From: Geobacter argillaceus
GTDB taxonomy: Bacteria > Desulfobacterota > Desulfuromonadia > Geobacterales > DSM-12255
Reading direction: 5' to 3'
NCBI RefSeq assembly: GCF_007830735.1
Contig: NZ_VLLN01000010.1
Location: 1-64,000, forward strand
DNA: 64,000 nt
The number at the start of each line of letters is the position of its first letter. The first letter of the stretch is position 1. Below are positions 1 through 9,144 of this stretch, piece after piece. A program made the translations under genes and the position numbers. The notes under the pieces were generated by a model. It searched no databases, was not told where the DNA came from, and saw only the letters and a list, made by a program, of their open reading frames with translations.

Positions 1-346
<346 letters not shown>

Positions 347-967
347 GGTATCATTGATCTTTTTGAAGAAGTCGATGTCGGCCATGATCACGCCCACGCT
401 TTTCCCTTCCCGTTCGGCCCTTGCCAGTTCCTGTGCCAGGATATTGAGGATTTCCTCGTGGTTCCACAGGCCGGTGAGGGAGTCGTGGGAGGCTCTCGTC
501 CGAAAGGTATCACGGGCCGCAAGCAGTTCGTTCTGCAGTTCGATGATGCGCCTTCCGGCCCGCAGGCGCAGCCGCAACTCGTTGTGCTTGAATGGCTTGG
601 TAATGTAATCGTCTGCGCCGGCTTCCATACCGGTAACCAGATCTTCGTCCCGCTGCTGGGAAGTCAAAAGAAGTATGTACGTATAGGAATCATTCACCTT
701 TTCCCTGACGTTCCGGCACACCTCCACCCCACTCATGCCCGGCATCATCCAGTCGAGAATGGCAAGTCTCGGTGCTGCATCGGATTCCAGAATCTGCAGC
801 GCCGCATCGCCGTCCTCGGCAACGGTGACATCGTAGCCCCACATGGTCAGCCTCTCTTCCAGGAGGCGCCGAAAACTCGGGTCATCTTCCGCTATGAGTA
901 TTCGCATGGAGCATCCCTCCGACAATGCTGGATTTCAGATTCTCTTGTTCCATGAACCGCGTGCAGG

Positions 968-2599
968 TCACCGCCGGCCTCGGCCGCGGCCCCGGTCGCG
1001 GCGTAACGTAGAGATGCCCACGAGAAGAGTGCAGAAAACCCCGACGCCAACCAATGCTTCGCCGAAATAATGATGCCAGCCGGTGTCTCGTTGAGCATTC
1101 ACCAGCATAGAGCCGCCAATCAGGAGCGCGGCAGCTGCGATTGCATCGGTGAGTCGTTTGAGGTTGCGGCTGACGCGGCCGCCCAGGGCCTCCACCGCCG
1201 GGGCCTGCAGTCGGCCCAGATTGCCTTCGGCAATACGTCGGAAAACGCGACGAGCGTCGCCTGGCGTATCAAATATCAACCGCTCCAGTTCGCGTGCAAG
1301 CTTGCTGGTCTTGGATTTTATCCGCTCCACTGAGAAGTGTTGCGCAGTCAGACGCGTGATCTCTTCGCGAAACGCTCCCATGAAGTCAAACTGCGGGTCG
1401 AGTCGGCGCATCATGGATTCCAGGATGACGAACGCGCGCGTCAGGAGGAAAAACTCGCCGGGATTGTGGACTCCGTGCCTGCTTCCAGCGCGCAGCAGAG
1501 ATGTGAACGCATCACCAACTGAAACCTCCGCCAGGTCTTGGCGGTGAATCTCCCGGAGCACCACCTTCATGTCCACCATCAGTGCCGGACGGTTGACTTT
1601 TTCGCTCGCCGTGGTCATTTCGAGATACGCGTCGGTGGCGGCCCGCGTATCTTTGTTGACGACTGCTTCGAGCAGGAGCGTCAGCGATTCGCGCGTCGGC
1701 TCGTCAAGCTCGCCCGTCATTCCGTAATCGAGCAGACACAGCCGCCCGTCAGGCAGGATAAGGACATTGCCGGGATGTGGGTCGGCGTGAAACAATCCTT
1801 CTTCGAAGATCGTTTGCAGCATCACCTTGACCAGTGTACCGATCGCCTTCGGCATTGCCTCCGGGTGTTTACTGGCATAAAGATCCACCCGCTCTCCGGC
1901 CGCAAACTCCAGCGTAAGCACGGTCCCTCTCGAATAGTCCGCTACCACATCTGGGATCCACAGGTCGGAAATATCAACCAGTGCGTCACGAGAGCGCGCT
2001 ATGGAACGCCCTTCCTGTTGGAAATCGGTTTCCCGGCTCAGGCTGTCGGCGAATTCCTGCACCAGAATGGCGAGGTCGAGCGCACGAAGGCGAGGGAAGA
2101 GGCTTTCCCCCAGCACTACCAGGTAGTTCAATGCGGCGATGTCGGTGGCGATCATCGTTTCTAGGCCGGGTCGCTGCACCTTCACGACCACATGTCGTCC
2201 GTCCCGGGTCGTCGCCTCGTGCACCTGGGCGATGGTGGCGGCGGCCAGCGGTGCTTCGCTGAATGACGAGAACAGCTCCGTTAATGGCGCGCCCAGTTCT
2301 CCTTCAACTGTTGCCCGCACTGCATCAAAGCCAAGCGCCGGCAACTGGTCGAGCAACTGCTCCAGTTCGTCGATGTACTCATCCGGCAGCAGGTCGCGCC
2401 GCAACGCGAGGACTTGTCCGAGCTTGAGAAAGGTGAGCCCCAGCTCTTCGAAGGTTTCCCGCACCTCTTTCGGTGGTGGCCAATGATTCCGGCCGCGCAG
2501 TGCCCCCAGAAACTTGTGCCGGACAAGAACGCGCAGAATGTGCATCAGCCGCGGCGCCGAACGCAGCAGGCTGCTGTTATCCGGGTCGATCATTGCCAT
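968..2599 (-). CDS. UbiB/ABC1 (AarF) family atypical kinase
   Basis: This 543-residue protein shows UbiB-family landmarks in order: a KLGQ motif followed by RRDLLPDEY, an Ala-rich nucleotide loop (AAATIAQVHEA), the catalytic Lys in VVVKVQRPG, an RETDF motif, and the active-site HADPHPGNVL followed by LLDYGMTGEL (DYG in place of DFG). Two hydrophobic helices at the C-terminus (about residues 485-535) suggest membrane anchoring. Members are linked to ubiquinone/isoprenoid lipid metabolism through ATPase activity; the specific role here is unknown. The start follows GGGGAG at 6 bases. It lies between two signalling genes on the same strand and has a close paralogue at 7030-8652. Confidence 0.88.
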   Translation of the reverse strand: MAMIDPDNSSLLRSAPRLMHILRVLVRHKFLGALRGRNHWPPPKEVRETFEELGLTFLKLGQVLALRRDLLPDEYIDELEQLLDQLPALGFDAVRATVEGELGAPLTELFSSFSEAPLAAATIAQVHEATTRDGRHVVVKVQRPGLETMIATDIAALNYLVVLGESLFPRLRALDLAILVQEFADSLSRETDFQQEGRSIARSRDALVDISDLWIPDVVADYSRGTVLTLEFAAGERVDLYASKHPEAMPKAIGTLVKVMLQTIFEEGLFHADPHPGNVLILPDGRLCLLDYGMTGELDEPTRESLTLLLEAVVNKDTRAATDAYLEMTTASEKVNRPALMVDMKVVLREIHRQDLAEVSVGDAFTSLLRAGSRHGVHNPGEFFLLTRAFVILESMMRRLDPQFDFMGAFREEITRLTAQHFSVERIKSKTSKLARELERLIFDTPGDARRVFRRIAEGNLGRLQAPAVEALGGRVSRNLKRLTDAIAAAALLIGGSMLVNAQRDTGWHHYFGEALVGVGVFCTLLVGISTLRRDRGRGRGRR

Positions 2600-2679
2600 G
2601 CGCTTCTCCCCACGGTCATGAAAATGCCCCCGGCTCGCTCGCCGGTCGTTTGGAGTCTAATTTGGAGGCAATATCCTCT

Positions 2680-3792
2680 TTACCCTAAAGGGGGCTCAGG
2701 AGCGGCGTGCGCCAGTTCCGGCAAGGTAAAGTAGAAGCACGCCCCCTTGTCCGGCCCCCCTTCAGCCCACACCTTGCCGCCATGGCGCCGGATGATCCTC
2801 TCCACGGTGGCCAGGCCGATGCCATCCGCCGCGTATTCCTCCGTACCGGGCAATGGCCGGAATGGCTTGAACAGCCTGTCTGCATGCGCCATATCGAAGC
2901 CGGCTCCGTTATCCCGCACGAAACAGGCCGACATCCCTTCGACATCTGTCAATCCGAATTCGATGACCGCGTCTTCGCGCTTGCCGGTATGCTTCCAGGC
3001 GTTGCCGATGAGGTTGTTCAGAGCCCTCTGCAGCAAGTCCCGGTCCGCATTTACCCTGATGCCATCGGCAATAAGGAAGGTGACCCGGCGATCGGGGTTC
3101 GTCAGCCGGAATTTCTCTGCCGTTTTGCGGGCAATGTCGCTCAGGTCCAGGGTTTCCCGATGGAGATCAGTCCTCATCGGCCTGAAATAATCGTGCATGA
3201 TGCCGATGAGCAGTGCCAAGTGCCTGGTCTTGTCGTAGATCCGTTTCGCATTGCTTTTGCATTGTTCGTCGTCATCCTTACAGGAGAAATCCTGGATCGT
3301 CCGCGCATAATCCCCGATCGTGATCAGCGACTTGAGCAGGTCGTTGGAGACGGTGTAGCTGAACGACTCCAGGTCACTGTTGACCACCTCCAGTTCGGCG
3401 GCGTGGGCTGCGAGCTCGTTCTGCAGCTTGATTATCCGCCTTCCGGCATTGAGGCGAACCTTCAGTTCGTTGGTCTTGAACGGCTTGGTAAGGTAATCGT
3501 CCGCTCCCGCCTCCATGCCGATAACCAGGTCTTCGTCCTTCTGCTGTGATGTCAGGAGAATTATGTAGATGTAGGGCTTCTCTTGTTTCCTGACCGCCCG
3601 GCATAATTCCGGACCGTCCATGCCCGGCATCAGCCAGTCGAGAATGGCCAGCCGCGGGGCGTCCTCGGCCTGCAGGGCCTGCCAGGCTTCGTTGCCGTCA
3701 TTGGTGGCGACCACCTCGTACCCCCACCTGACCAGCGTCTCTTCCAGGAGTTTGCGAAAAACAGGTTCATCTTCCGCTATCAGGATCTTCAT
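2680..3792 (-). CDS. REC-histidine kinase fusion with degenerate phospho-acceptor site
   Basis: A 370-residue protein starting MKILIAEDE with GGAGG 8 bases upstream. An N-terminal receiver (1-120) has the phospho-acceptor Asp in LAILDWLMPGM and KPFK. A short coiled linker leads to a HisKA-like dimerisation helix and then a HATPase_c domain with N-box NNLIGNAWKHTG, G1 box DNGAGFD and G2 box GIGLATV. The helix reads SYTVSNDLLKSL, where kinases of this type have His-Asp-Leu: codon 3343-3345 is AAC (Asn150). The protein therefore keeps an ATP-binding fold but lacks the usual phosphorylated His. It follows the PAS kinase gene at 3829 by 36 bases, so the two are probably co-transcribed. It may act as a receiver-controlled allosteric partner of that kinase (inference). 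Confidence 0.85.
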   Translation of the reverse strand: MKILIAEDEPVFRKLLEETLVRWGYEVVATNDGNEAWQALQAEDAPRLAILDWLMPGMDGPELCRAVRKQEKPYIYIILLTSQQKDEDLVIGMEAGADDYLTKPFKTNELKVRLNAGRRIIKLQNELAAHAAELEVVNSDLESFSYTVSNDLLKSLITIGDYARTIQDFSCKDDDEQCKSNAKRIYDKTRHLALLIGIMHDYFRPMRTDLHRETLDLSDIARKTAEKFRLTNPDRRVTFLIADGIRVNADRDLLQRALNNLIGNAWKHTGKREDAVIEFGLTDVEGMSACFVRDNGAGFDMAHADRLFKPFRPLPGTEEYAADGIGLATVERIIRRHGGKVWAEGGPDKGACFYFTLPELAHAAPEPPLG

Positions 3793-3828
3793 GGTCTGTT
3801 CCTCCGATCTTCATGCTCGGTTTGAAGC

Positions 3829-5442
3829 TCAGTCCGTTGAAAGGGTGAACCAGAAGCACGCCCCCTTGTCGAGCACTCCCTCGGCCCACACCTTCCCGCC
3901 GTGGCGCCGGATGATCCGCTCCACCGTGGCCAGGCCGATGCCGAAGCCTCTGCATTCTTCGGCACCGGGAAGGCGCTGAAACGGGATAAAAAGCTTGTCC
4001 GCGTCTGCCATGTCGAACCCGGCCCCATTGTCGCGGACGAAATAGGTAGGCCTGCCATTGACCTCCGTTGTCCCGAACTCGATGATCCCTTCATCCTGCG
4101 TACCGGTGTATTTCCAGGCATTGCCGAGGAGGTTGGCCAGCACCATCCGCAAGAGGCTCGCATCCCCGTCGGCACTGACCTTGTCGGCGACCTGGAACGT
4201 GACCCGGCGCTCCGGCTCGGCCAGCTTCAGTTCCGCAGCCACCTCATGCGCCAGAGTGGAAAGATTGACCGGCTCCCGGCGCGGTTCGACGTGGCCCAGG
4301 CGGGAGAAGTCGAGCAGGGCGTCGATGAGCCGGTTCATGCGCCAGGTGCCGTCGTAGGCCTCCCGGAGATACCCGTTGCACTGTTCGTCGAGCTTGTCGC
4401 CGCACAGTTCCCGAAGTGCCTGACAGTAACCGTTGACCACCGTCAGCGGTTTGCGCAGGTCGTGGGCAACCGTGTAATTGAACGCCTCGAGTTCCCGGTT
4501 GGCGGCCTCCAGTTCGGCTGCTCGAGTCGCCAGGTCGGTGTTCAGTCTTTCGATCACCTTTTCCGCCTGCTTCCGTAGAGAAATATCCATCGTATAGATG
4601 CGCACAGTCTGAAATTGCGGTGCTACGTAAATCAGCTCCTCGAAAAAACGCTCGTCTATTTCTATTTCCCGGAAGAATTGATCAGCTTTATTATCTTGCA
4701 GGTCCTGGAGAATTCTCTGTATGTCTTGGGGGATGAGTGGATTGATGCCATTATCGTACCCTGAATTTTCCAGAATTCGTTTCGCTGCCGGGTTGCAGAA
4801 AGTCATTTGGCCGTTTGCATCCAGCTCTAGGACTGGATTCGGATTCATTAGCGGAAATGAGGCAAACCTTTGGATTTCAGCATCCACCCGCTTGCGTTCG
4901 GTAATATCTATGACCGCAACGTGGCATTCCTGACCCGATCCGGAGGCAATGGCCTCGATCTGCACAAAGCGCGGTAAATTTCCCTCTGCCGTGAGCGTTA
5001 TCTCGGAAAATTCTTTGTTCTGGCTCGCAAACACCTTTTCGAGAAATTCGGTGGCGTGCGGTCGGGCTTCATTGGCAACGAATCTTCCGAAACGCCGGCC
5101 AATCAGCAGGGTGCGCTCTATCCCGAGGATGCCGGCGCCGGTAAGGTTCACGGCAATGATAATACCGCTGCGATCAAGGGTAAAATAGCCGACCGGGGCG
5201 AAGTCGTAGAGATCGGTGTACTTTTCCAGTGCTGCTTCCACCAGGTCCCTGGTCTGGTGCAGCTCCGCGTTCTGCATTTCCAGTTCGATCTGGTGGACCT
5301 CAAGTTCATGGACGAGCCGATGCATCTCTTCCGTGGTGCGGGGAGCATGCACGCTAGCCGTTTTCGAACGCAACTGCGCTTCCGCATGGCGGCGCAGTTC
5401 GGTGGCGGCTGTTGACAGGCTCTTTTCTTTGTCGTTTCCCAT
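3829..5442 (-). CDS. PAS-domain sensor histidine kinase (soluble)
   Basis: 537 residues with no obvious transmembrane segment, so probably a cytoplasmic sensor. After a charged coiled N-terminus (about 1-75) come two PAS-like domains (about 75-185, ending in VIDITERKR, and about 190-300, ending in MDISLRKQ). A coiled linker leads to HisKA with an intact NYTVAHDLRKPL, then a HATPase with NLLGNAWKYTG, DNGAGFD and GIGLATV. It is the first gene of a minus-strand cluster of kinase, REC-kinase fusion, UbiB-family protein and REC-GGDEF. Its C-terminal half is strongly similar to the next gene, pointing to tandem duplication. The ligand is unknown. Confidence 0.9.
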   Translation of the reverse strand: MGNDKEKSLSTAATELRRHAEAQLRSKTASVHAPRTTEEMHRLVHELEVHQIELEMQNAELHQTRDLVEAALEKYTDLYDFAPVGYFTLDRSGIIIAVNLTGAGILGIERTLLIGRRFGRFVANEARPHATEFLEKVFASQNKEFSEITLTAEGNLPRFVQIEAIASGSGQECHVAVIDITERKRVDAEIQRFASFPLMNPNPVLELDANGQMTFCNPAAKRILENSGYDNGINPLIPQDIQRILQDLQDNKADQFFREIEIDERFFEELIYVAPQFQTVRIYTMDISLRKQAEKVIERLNTDLATRAAELEAANRELEAFNYTVAHDLRKPLTVVNGYCQALRELCGDKLDEQCNGYLREAYDGTWRMNRLIDALLDFSRLGHVEPRREPVNLSTLAHEVAAELKLAEPERRVTFQVADKVSADGDASLLRMVLANLLGNAWKYTGTQDEGIIEFGTTEVNGRPTYFVRDNGAGFDMADADKLFIPFQRLPGAEECRGFGIGLATVERIIRRHGGKVWAEGVLDKGACFWFTLSTD

Positions 5443-5616
5443 TGCTGACCCTCTAATCCGGATAACAGCCGGAGGCCGTCAGGGGAAAACAGCCCCTGTT
5501 ATCTTGATGCGTCGAGCCTCAGCCTTAAGGAGCTTGTTCGCTTTCTCATGATACGTAAGTATAACAGCTGCTTTGTTAATCACCAGGTAATCAAGAGGGC
5601 ATCGGGTTGTCGTCAT

Positions 5617-6246
5617 TCAACGACCCGTTCGGGCAACATACTTCAACACAGCCAGGTAGTGGCTGATGCTCCCCGTCAGCACGAAGAGATGCCAGACCCC
5701 ATGTGCCCAGGCGAACCGCTTGTCGAGGGTGTAGAAAACGATCCCCCCCGTATAGAACAGACCGCCCGCCAGCAGCAGGGCCACACCCTGCCAGGGTAAA
5801 GCCTGCAGCATGGGGCGCACGGCGAACACGATCATCCATCCCATGGCCACATAGATCGCTACCGGGAGAATGCGCCGCGTACCGACTGGCCGCAGTTCCA
5901 CGACAATGCCAACGACGGCAAGCCCCCAGACAAGACCGAGCAGCGTCCACCCCAACCCTCCGCGTAACGTGACCAGGCAGAAGGGGGTATAGGTCCCGGC
6001 GATCAGGAGATAGATGGCGTAATGGTCGAACTCGCGCAGGACAAGTTGTGCCCTTCCTTGGAGGGCATGATAGAGGGTGGTAATGGTGTAGAGAATAATC
6101 AGGGTGGCGCCGTAAATGGCGAAGCTCGTCATCTTCCAGGGATCCCCCTGGTGCGCGGCCGCAACCAGCAGCAGCACTGTCCCTACCGGCGCCATAGCCA
6201 TCCCCGGCAGGCAGGTGAAGAGATTGAAGCGGTGCTCGTTATTCAT
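5617..6246 (-). CDS. trhA: TrhA/hemolysin III family membrane protein
   Basis: A 209-residue polytopic protein with about seven hydrophobic segments. Family landmarks are visible: TLYHALQG after the second segment, a DHYAIYLLIAGTYTPF stretch, and a C-terminal HGVWHLFVLTGSISHY with two His four residues apart. These His/Asp positions correspond to the metal site of the PAQR/HlyIII superfamily. Bacterial members are described as affecting membrane fluidity; hemolysin is a historical name. It reads toward the kinase cluster from its own upstream region, and nothing in the sequence links it functionally to those genes. Confidence 0.9.
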   Translation of the reverse strand: MNNEHRFNLFTCLPGMAMAPVGTVLLLVAAAHQGDPWKMTSFAIYGATLIILYTITTLYHALQGRAQLVLREFDHYAIYLLIAGTYTPFCLVTLRGGLGWTLLGLVWGLAVVGIVVELRPVGTRRILPVAIYVAMGWMIVFAVRPMLQALPWQGVALLLAGGLFYTGGIVFYTLDKRFAWAHGVWHLFVLTGSISHYLAVLKYVARTGR

Positions 6247-6462
6247 CTAATCTCCACTTTGGAGAGCCCCCACCCCTACAGGCACTCGATCCATGTACGT
6301 CACTCTACGGCAAAACGACCGAAAAACAACCTCTTCATCCCTTTCACCGTCGCAGGCAGGCGAGCAGCATGGCGACCTGGATCAGGGAAAAGAGCGCCGG
6401 CGGCGTTACAAATCCGAGATGCACGCCCGCTTTGAGCCCGGAATAATATTGATAAAATATGA

Positions 6463-6468
6463 TATAAT
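6463..6468 (+). promoter_or_regulatory. Candidate -10 element upstream of the ferritin-like gene
   Basis: A perfect TATAAT sits in a strikingly AT-rich stretch (6441-6475), 43 bases before the ATG at 6511. No good -35 hexamer is present at standard spacing. The rest of the 264-base gap between trhA and this gene contains nothing else I can name. Confidence 0.4.
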
Positions 6469-6510
6469 TAATTAAAGATGCCAACGCGCATGCTGTCAAA
6501 GGAGATCACC

Positions 6511-6996
6511 ATGAATGTTTTCGATTGTGCCATCAAGATGGAAGAGGACGCGAGGGTCTACTACGAAAAACTTGCGGCTGCCGCCGTTGTTCCCGAGTTG
6601 AAGAATCTCTTCTCCATGCTGGCGGCAGCCGAGCAGGAACACCACGATGCCCTGGTGGAGATAAAAGGAAGTGTCGATCCCCAGAAGGCCGAGTTCAAGG
6701 CGTTGCAGGAGGCGGCATGCCTGTTCAAACCTCTCCTGGCAAAACGTGACCTCATGGCCGAACTGAAGGAAGACCCCGACGCGTACAAACATGTGGTGAA
6801 GGAAGAGGAGGAGGGTGCCAGGTTCTACGAGGAACTGGCCGCACAGGCGAAGGATGAGGGCGCGCGTAAGGTACTGCTCATGATCGCCGCCGAGGAGCGG
6901 AAGCACCTGAGCATTGTCGAGAACATCTACTCCTTCGTGGAGTCGCCGAAGACTTACCTTGCCTGGGGCGAATTCAGCAATCTCGACGAATACTGA
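6511..6996 (+). CDS. Ferritin-like/rubrerythrin-type di-iron protein
   Basis: The ATG at 6511 follows AAGGAG at 6 bases; the upstream in-frame ATGs lack a ribosome site. The 161-residue product is a four-helix-bundle protein with paired Glu/ExxH motifs: KMEEDARVYYEKLA, then AEQEHHDAL, KEEEEGARFYEELA, and AEERKHLSIVE. These are the iron-ligand patterns of rubrerythrin ferritin-like domains. There is no C-terminal rubredoxin domain. Relatives handle peroxide or iron in anaerobes. The next gene, a UbiB-family kinase, begins 33 bases downstream, so they are probably co-transcribed. Confidence 0.85.
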   Translation: MNVFDCAIKMEEDARVYYEKLAAAAVVPELKNLFSMLAAAEQEHHDALVEIKGSVDPQKAEFKALQEAACLFKPLLAKRDLMAELKEDPDAYKHVVKEEEEGARFYEELAAQAKDEGARKVLLMIAAEERKHLSIVENIYSFVESPKTYLAWGEFSNLDEY

Positions 6997-7029
6997 GGAT
7001 AGTGGCCGCATGACAGTTGGGAGGAGCGC

Positions 7030-8652
7030 ATGGCGGTACTGATCGACCCGGAGAAAAGCAGCCTGCTGCAGGCGGCACCCAGGCTCATGCAAATCCTGCG
7101 CGTGCTTGCCCGACACAAGTTCCTGGGCGCCCTGCGCGGCAAGAGCCATTGGCCGCCGCCGAAAGAGGTGCGGGAAACCTTCGAGGAACTGGGGCTGACC
7201 TTTCTCAAATTCGGACAGGTGCTGGCGATGCGGCGCGACCTGCTGCCGGACGCCTACATTGCTGAACTGGAGTTGCTGCAAGATCAGTTGCCGGCCCTGG
7301 GGATAGACGCGGTACGCGCGACGGTCGAAGCCGAACTGGGTGTCCCGTTGACGACCGTGTTCGCTTCGTTCAACGAAATGCCGCTCGGCGCCGCCACCAT
7401 CGCCCAGGTCCATGAGGCGACCCTGCTGGACGGGCGTCGCGTGGCCGTGAAGGTGCAGCGGCCCGATCTTGAAGCGATGATCGCCACGGATATCTCCGCT
7501 TTGACCTATCTGGTTGCGCTGGGGGAACGTCTTTTCCCGCGGCTGCTCGCGCTTGACCTCCCGGTGCTGGTGCGTGAATTTGCCAACAGCCTGAATCGTG
7601 AGACCGACTTCAGCCGCGAAGCGCGTTCCATTGTGCTCTTTCGCACCGCACTGGCAGATGTCCCCGGCCTCTGGATTCCTGATGTCGTGGCGGAGTGTTC
7701 GAGCGGAAATGTCCTCACCATGGAGTTTTCGGCCGGTGAGCGGGTGGATTCCTACGCAGGGACGCACCCGGAAGCGATGCCGCAGTTGATCAACACCCTG
7801 GTTCGGCTGATGCTGCAGACTATCTTCGAGGAAGGGTTGTTTCACGCCGACCCGCATTCCGGCAACGTGTTGGTTCTTCCCGATGGGCGGTTGTCCCTGC
7901 TCGACTTCGGGATGACGGGCGAACTCGACGAGCCGATGCGCGATTCGCTGACACTTCTGCTCGAAGCGGTTGTCAAGGGAGATGCCCGTGGAGCGACCGA
8001 AGCGTACCTCGAAATGGCGCCGGGGAGCGAGAGGGTCAACCGTGCGGCGCTGCTTCTGGATATAAAGGCCGTGCTCTATGAAATCCACCGGAGCGACCTG
8101 GCGGAGGTTTCGGTCGGGGATGCCTTCGATTCGCTGCTGCGCGCCGGAAGCCGGCACGGGGTCCATAACCCCGGCGAGTTTTTCCTCCTGACGCGGGCGT
8201 TCGTCATCCTGGAGTCGATGATACGCCAACTCGACCCGGACCATGACTACCTGGCATCATTTCGCGAAGAGATCTCGCGCCTGACCGCGAAGCATTTCTC
8301 GCTGGAGCGGGTAAAGGAGAAGACCGGCAAGCTGGCGCGCGAACTGGAACGCCTGATAAGTGATGCGCCCGGCGACACGCGTCGCGTCCTCCGCCGTTTT
8401 GCCGAAGGCAATCTGGGCCGACTGCAGGCTCCGGAGGTGGAGGCCCTGGGAGGCCGCGTCAGTCGCAACCTCGAACGGCTCACCGGTGCCATTGCTGCTG
8501 CGGCCCTCGTGATTGGCGGCGCAATGTTGGCGATTGCTCCGCCGCAGAGTGCCTGGCATCATCTGCTTGGCGAAGGAATGGTTGTCGCCGGCATAATCGG
8601 CACGCTCCTCATCTGCATCGGTGCCGTGCGCCGCGACCGTGGCCGGCGTTGA
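7030..8652 (+). CDS. UbiB/ABC1 family atypical kinase, second paralogue
   Basis: 540 residues, roughly three-quarters identical by eye to the protein at 968-2599 over its whole length, including KFGQ, AATIAQVHEA, the VAVKVQRPD Lys, RETDF and the C-terminal hydrophobic pair. Differences at the active site are HADPHSGNVL (Ser in place of Pro) and LLDFGMTGEL (canonical DFG). The ATG follows GGAGG at 5 bases. It is the second gene of a two-gene unit with the ferritin-like protein. Two close UbiB paralogues on opposite strands within 8 kb suggest local duplication and separate control; substrates are unknown. Confidence 0.88.
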   Translation: MAVLIDPEKSSLLQAAPRLMQILRVLARHKFLGALRGKSHWPPPKEVRETFEELGLTFLKFGQVLAMRRDLLPDAYIAELELLQDQLPALGIDAVRATVEAELGVPLTTVFASFNEMPLGAATIAQVHEATLLDGRRVAVKVQRPDLEAMIATDISALTYLVALGERLFPRLLALDLPVLVREFANSLNRETDFSREARSIVLFRTALADVPGLWIPDVVAECSSGNVLTMEFSAGERVDSYAGTHPEAMPQLINTLVRLMLQTIFEEGLFHADPHSGNVLVLPDGRLSLLDFGMTGELDEPMRDSLTLLLEAVVKGDARGATEAYLEMAPGSERVNRAALLLDIKAVLYEIHRSDLAEVSVGDAFDSLLRAGSRHGVHNPGEFFLLTRAFVILESMIRQLDPDHDYLASFREEISRLTAKHFSLERVKEKTGKLARELERLISDAPGDTRRVLRRFAEGNLGRLQAPEVEALGGRVSRNLERLTGAIAAAALVIGGAMLAIAPPQSAWHHLLGEGMVVAGIIGTLLICIGAVRRDRGRR

Positions 8653-8685
8653 TTGTCGCCAGGCGAGCAGCCGCGGCTCCATACC

Positions 8686-8946
8686 TCACATTTCCGATTG
8701 TTTCACCTTTTTTACCCTCTTCGTGGGCGCCCGCCTAATCTTTATAACCGGAACGTCGTCGGGAATCGGCACGAAGGCTGCCGAATCGGCCGGCTGCAGG
8801 ATCGTGTAATGGGAGGAGGCGATCTTCCTGATGATGCCATCGCTGAACTGGATGGTCGCCTTGAGGTCGTTCACCCCCACCACCTTGCCGACTCCCCATT
8901 CCATCGCTCCACTGTGACTCACTGCGATGCCTCGTTTGATAATCAT
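8686..8946 (-). CDS. Small DUF3553-like protein
   Basis: 86 residues with an AAGGAG ribosome site 5 bases before the ATG. The core (about residues 14-50) reads EWGVGKVVGVNDLKATIQFSDG followed by a basic IRK, resembling the short beta-barrel DUF3553/CarD-like fold in which W/F-G-x-G-x-V precedes a V-x-F-x-D/N-G strand. The C-terminus is basic (RRAPTKRVKKVK), which would suit nucleic-acid binding. It is convergent with the UbiB gene. Function unknown; the family call is from motif memory only. Confidence 0.6.
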   Translation of the reverse strand: MIIKRGIAVSHSGAMEWGVGKVVGVNDLKATIQFSDGIIRKIASSHYTILQPADSAAFVPIPDDVPVIKIRRAPTKRVKKVKQSEM

Positions 8947-9144
8947 GTTCTCTCCTTGTCTTTCTGGATTAACAACAACTTAGGGCTGCTTTTTGAAGCA
9001 AGTCCCTTTTTTAGCCTCAGGATTACTTCAGGATTACGCAAGATTTTAGGTTCAGAATCCAGGTAATCGTGAGGTAATCGTGAGGCAAAAGGTTCTTGGT
9101 CGGTTCCCGCTTTGCCGGCTTAGGTTTGTTACGTCTCGAACAAT

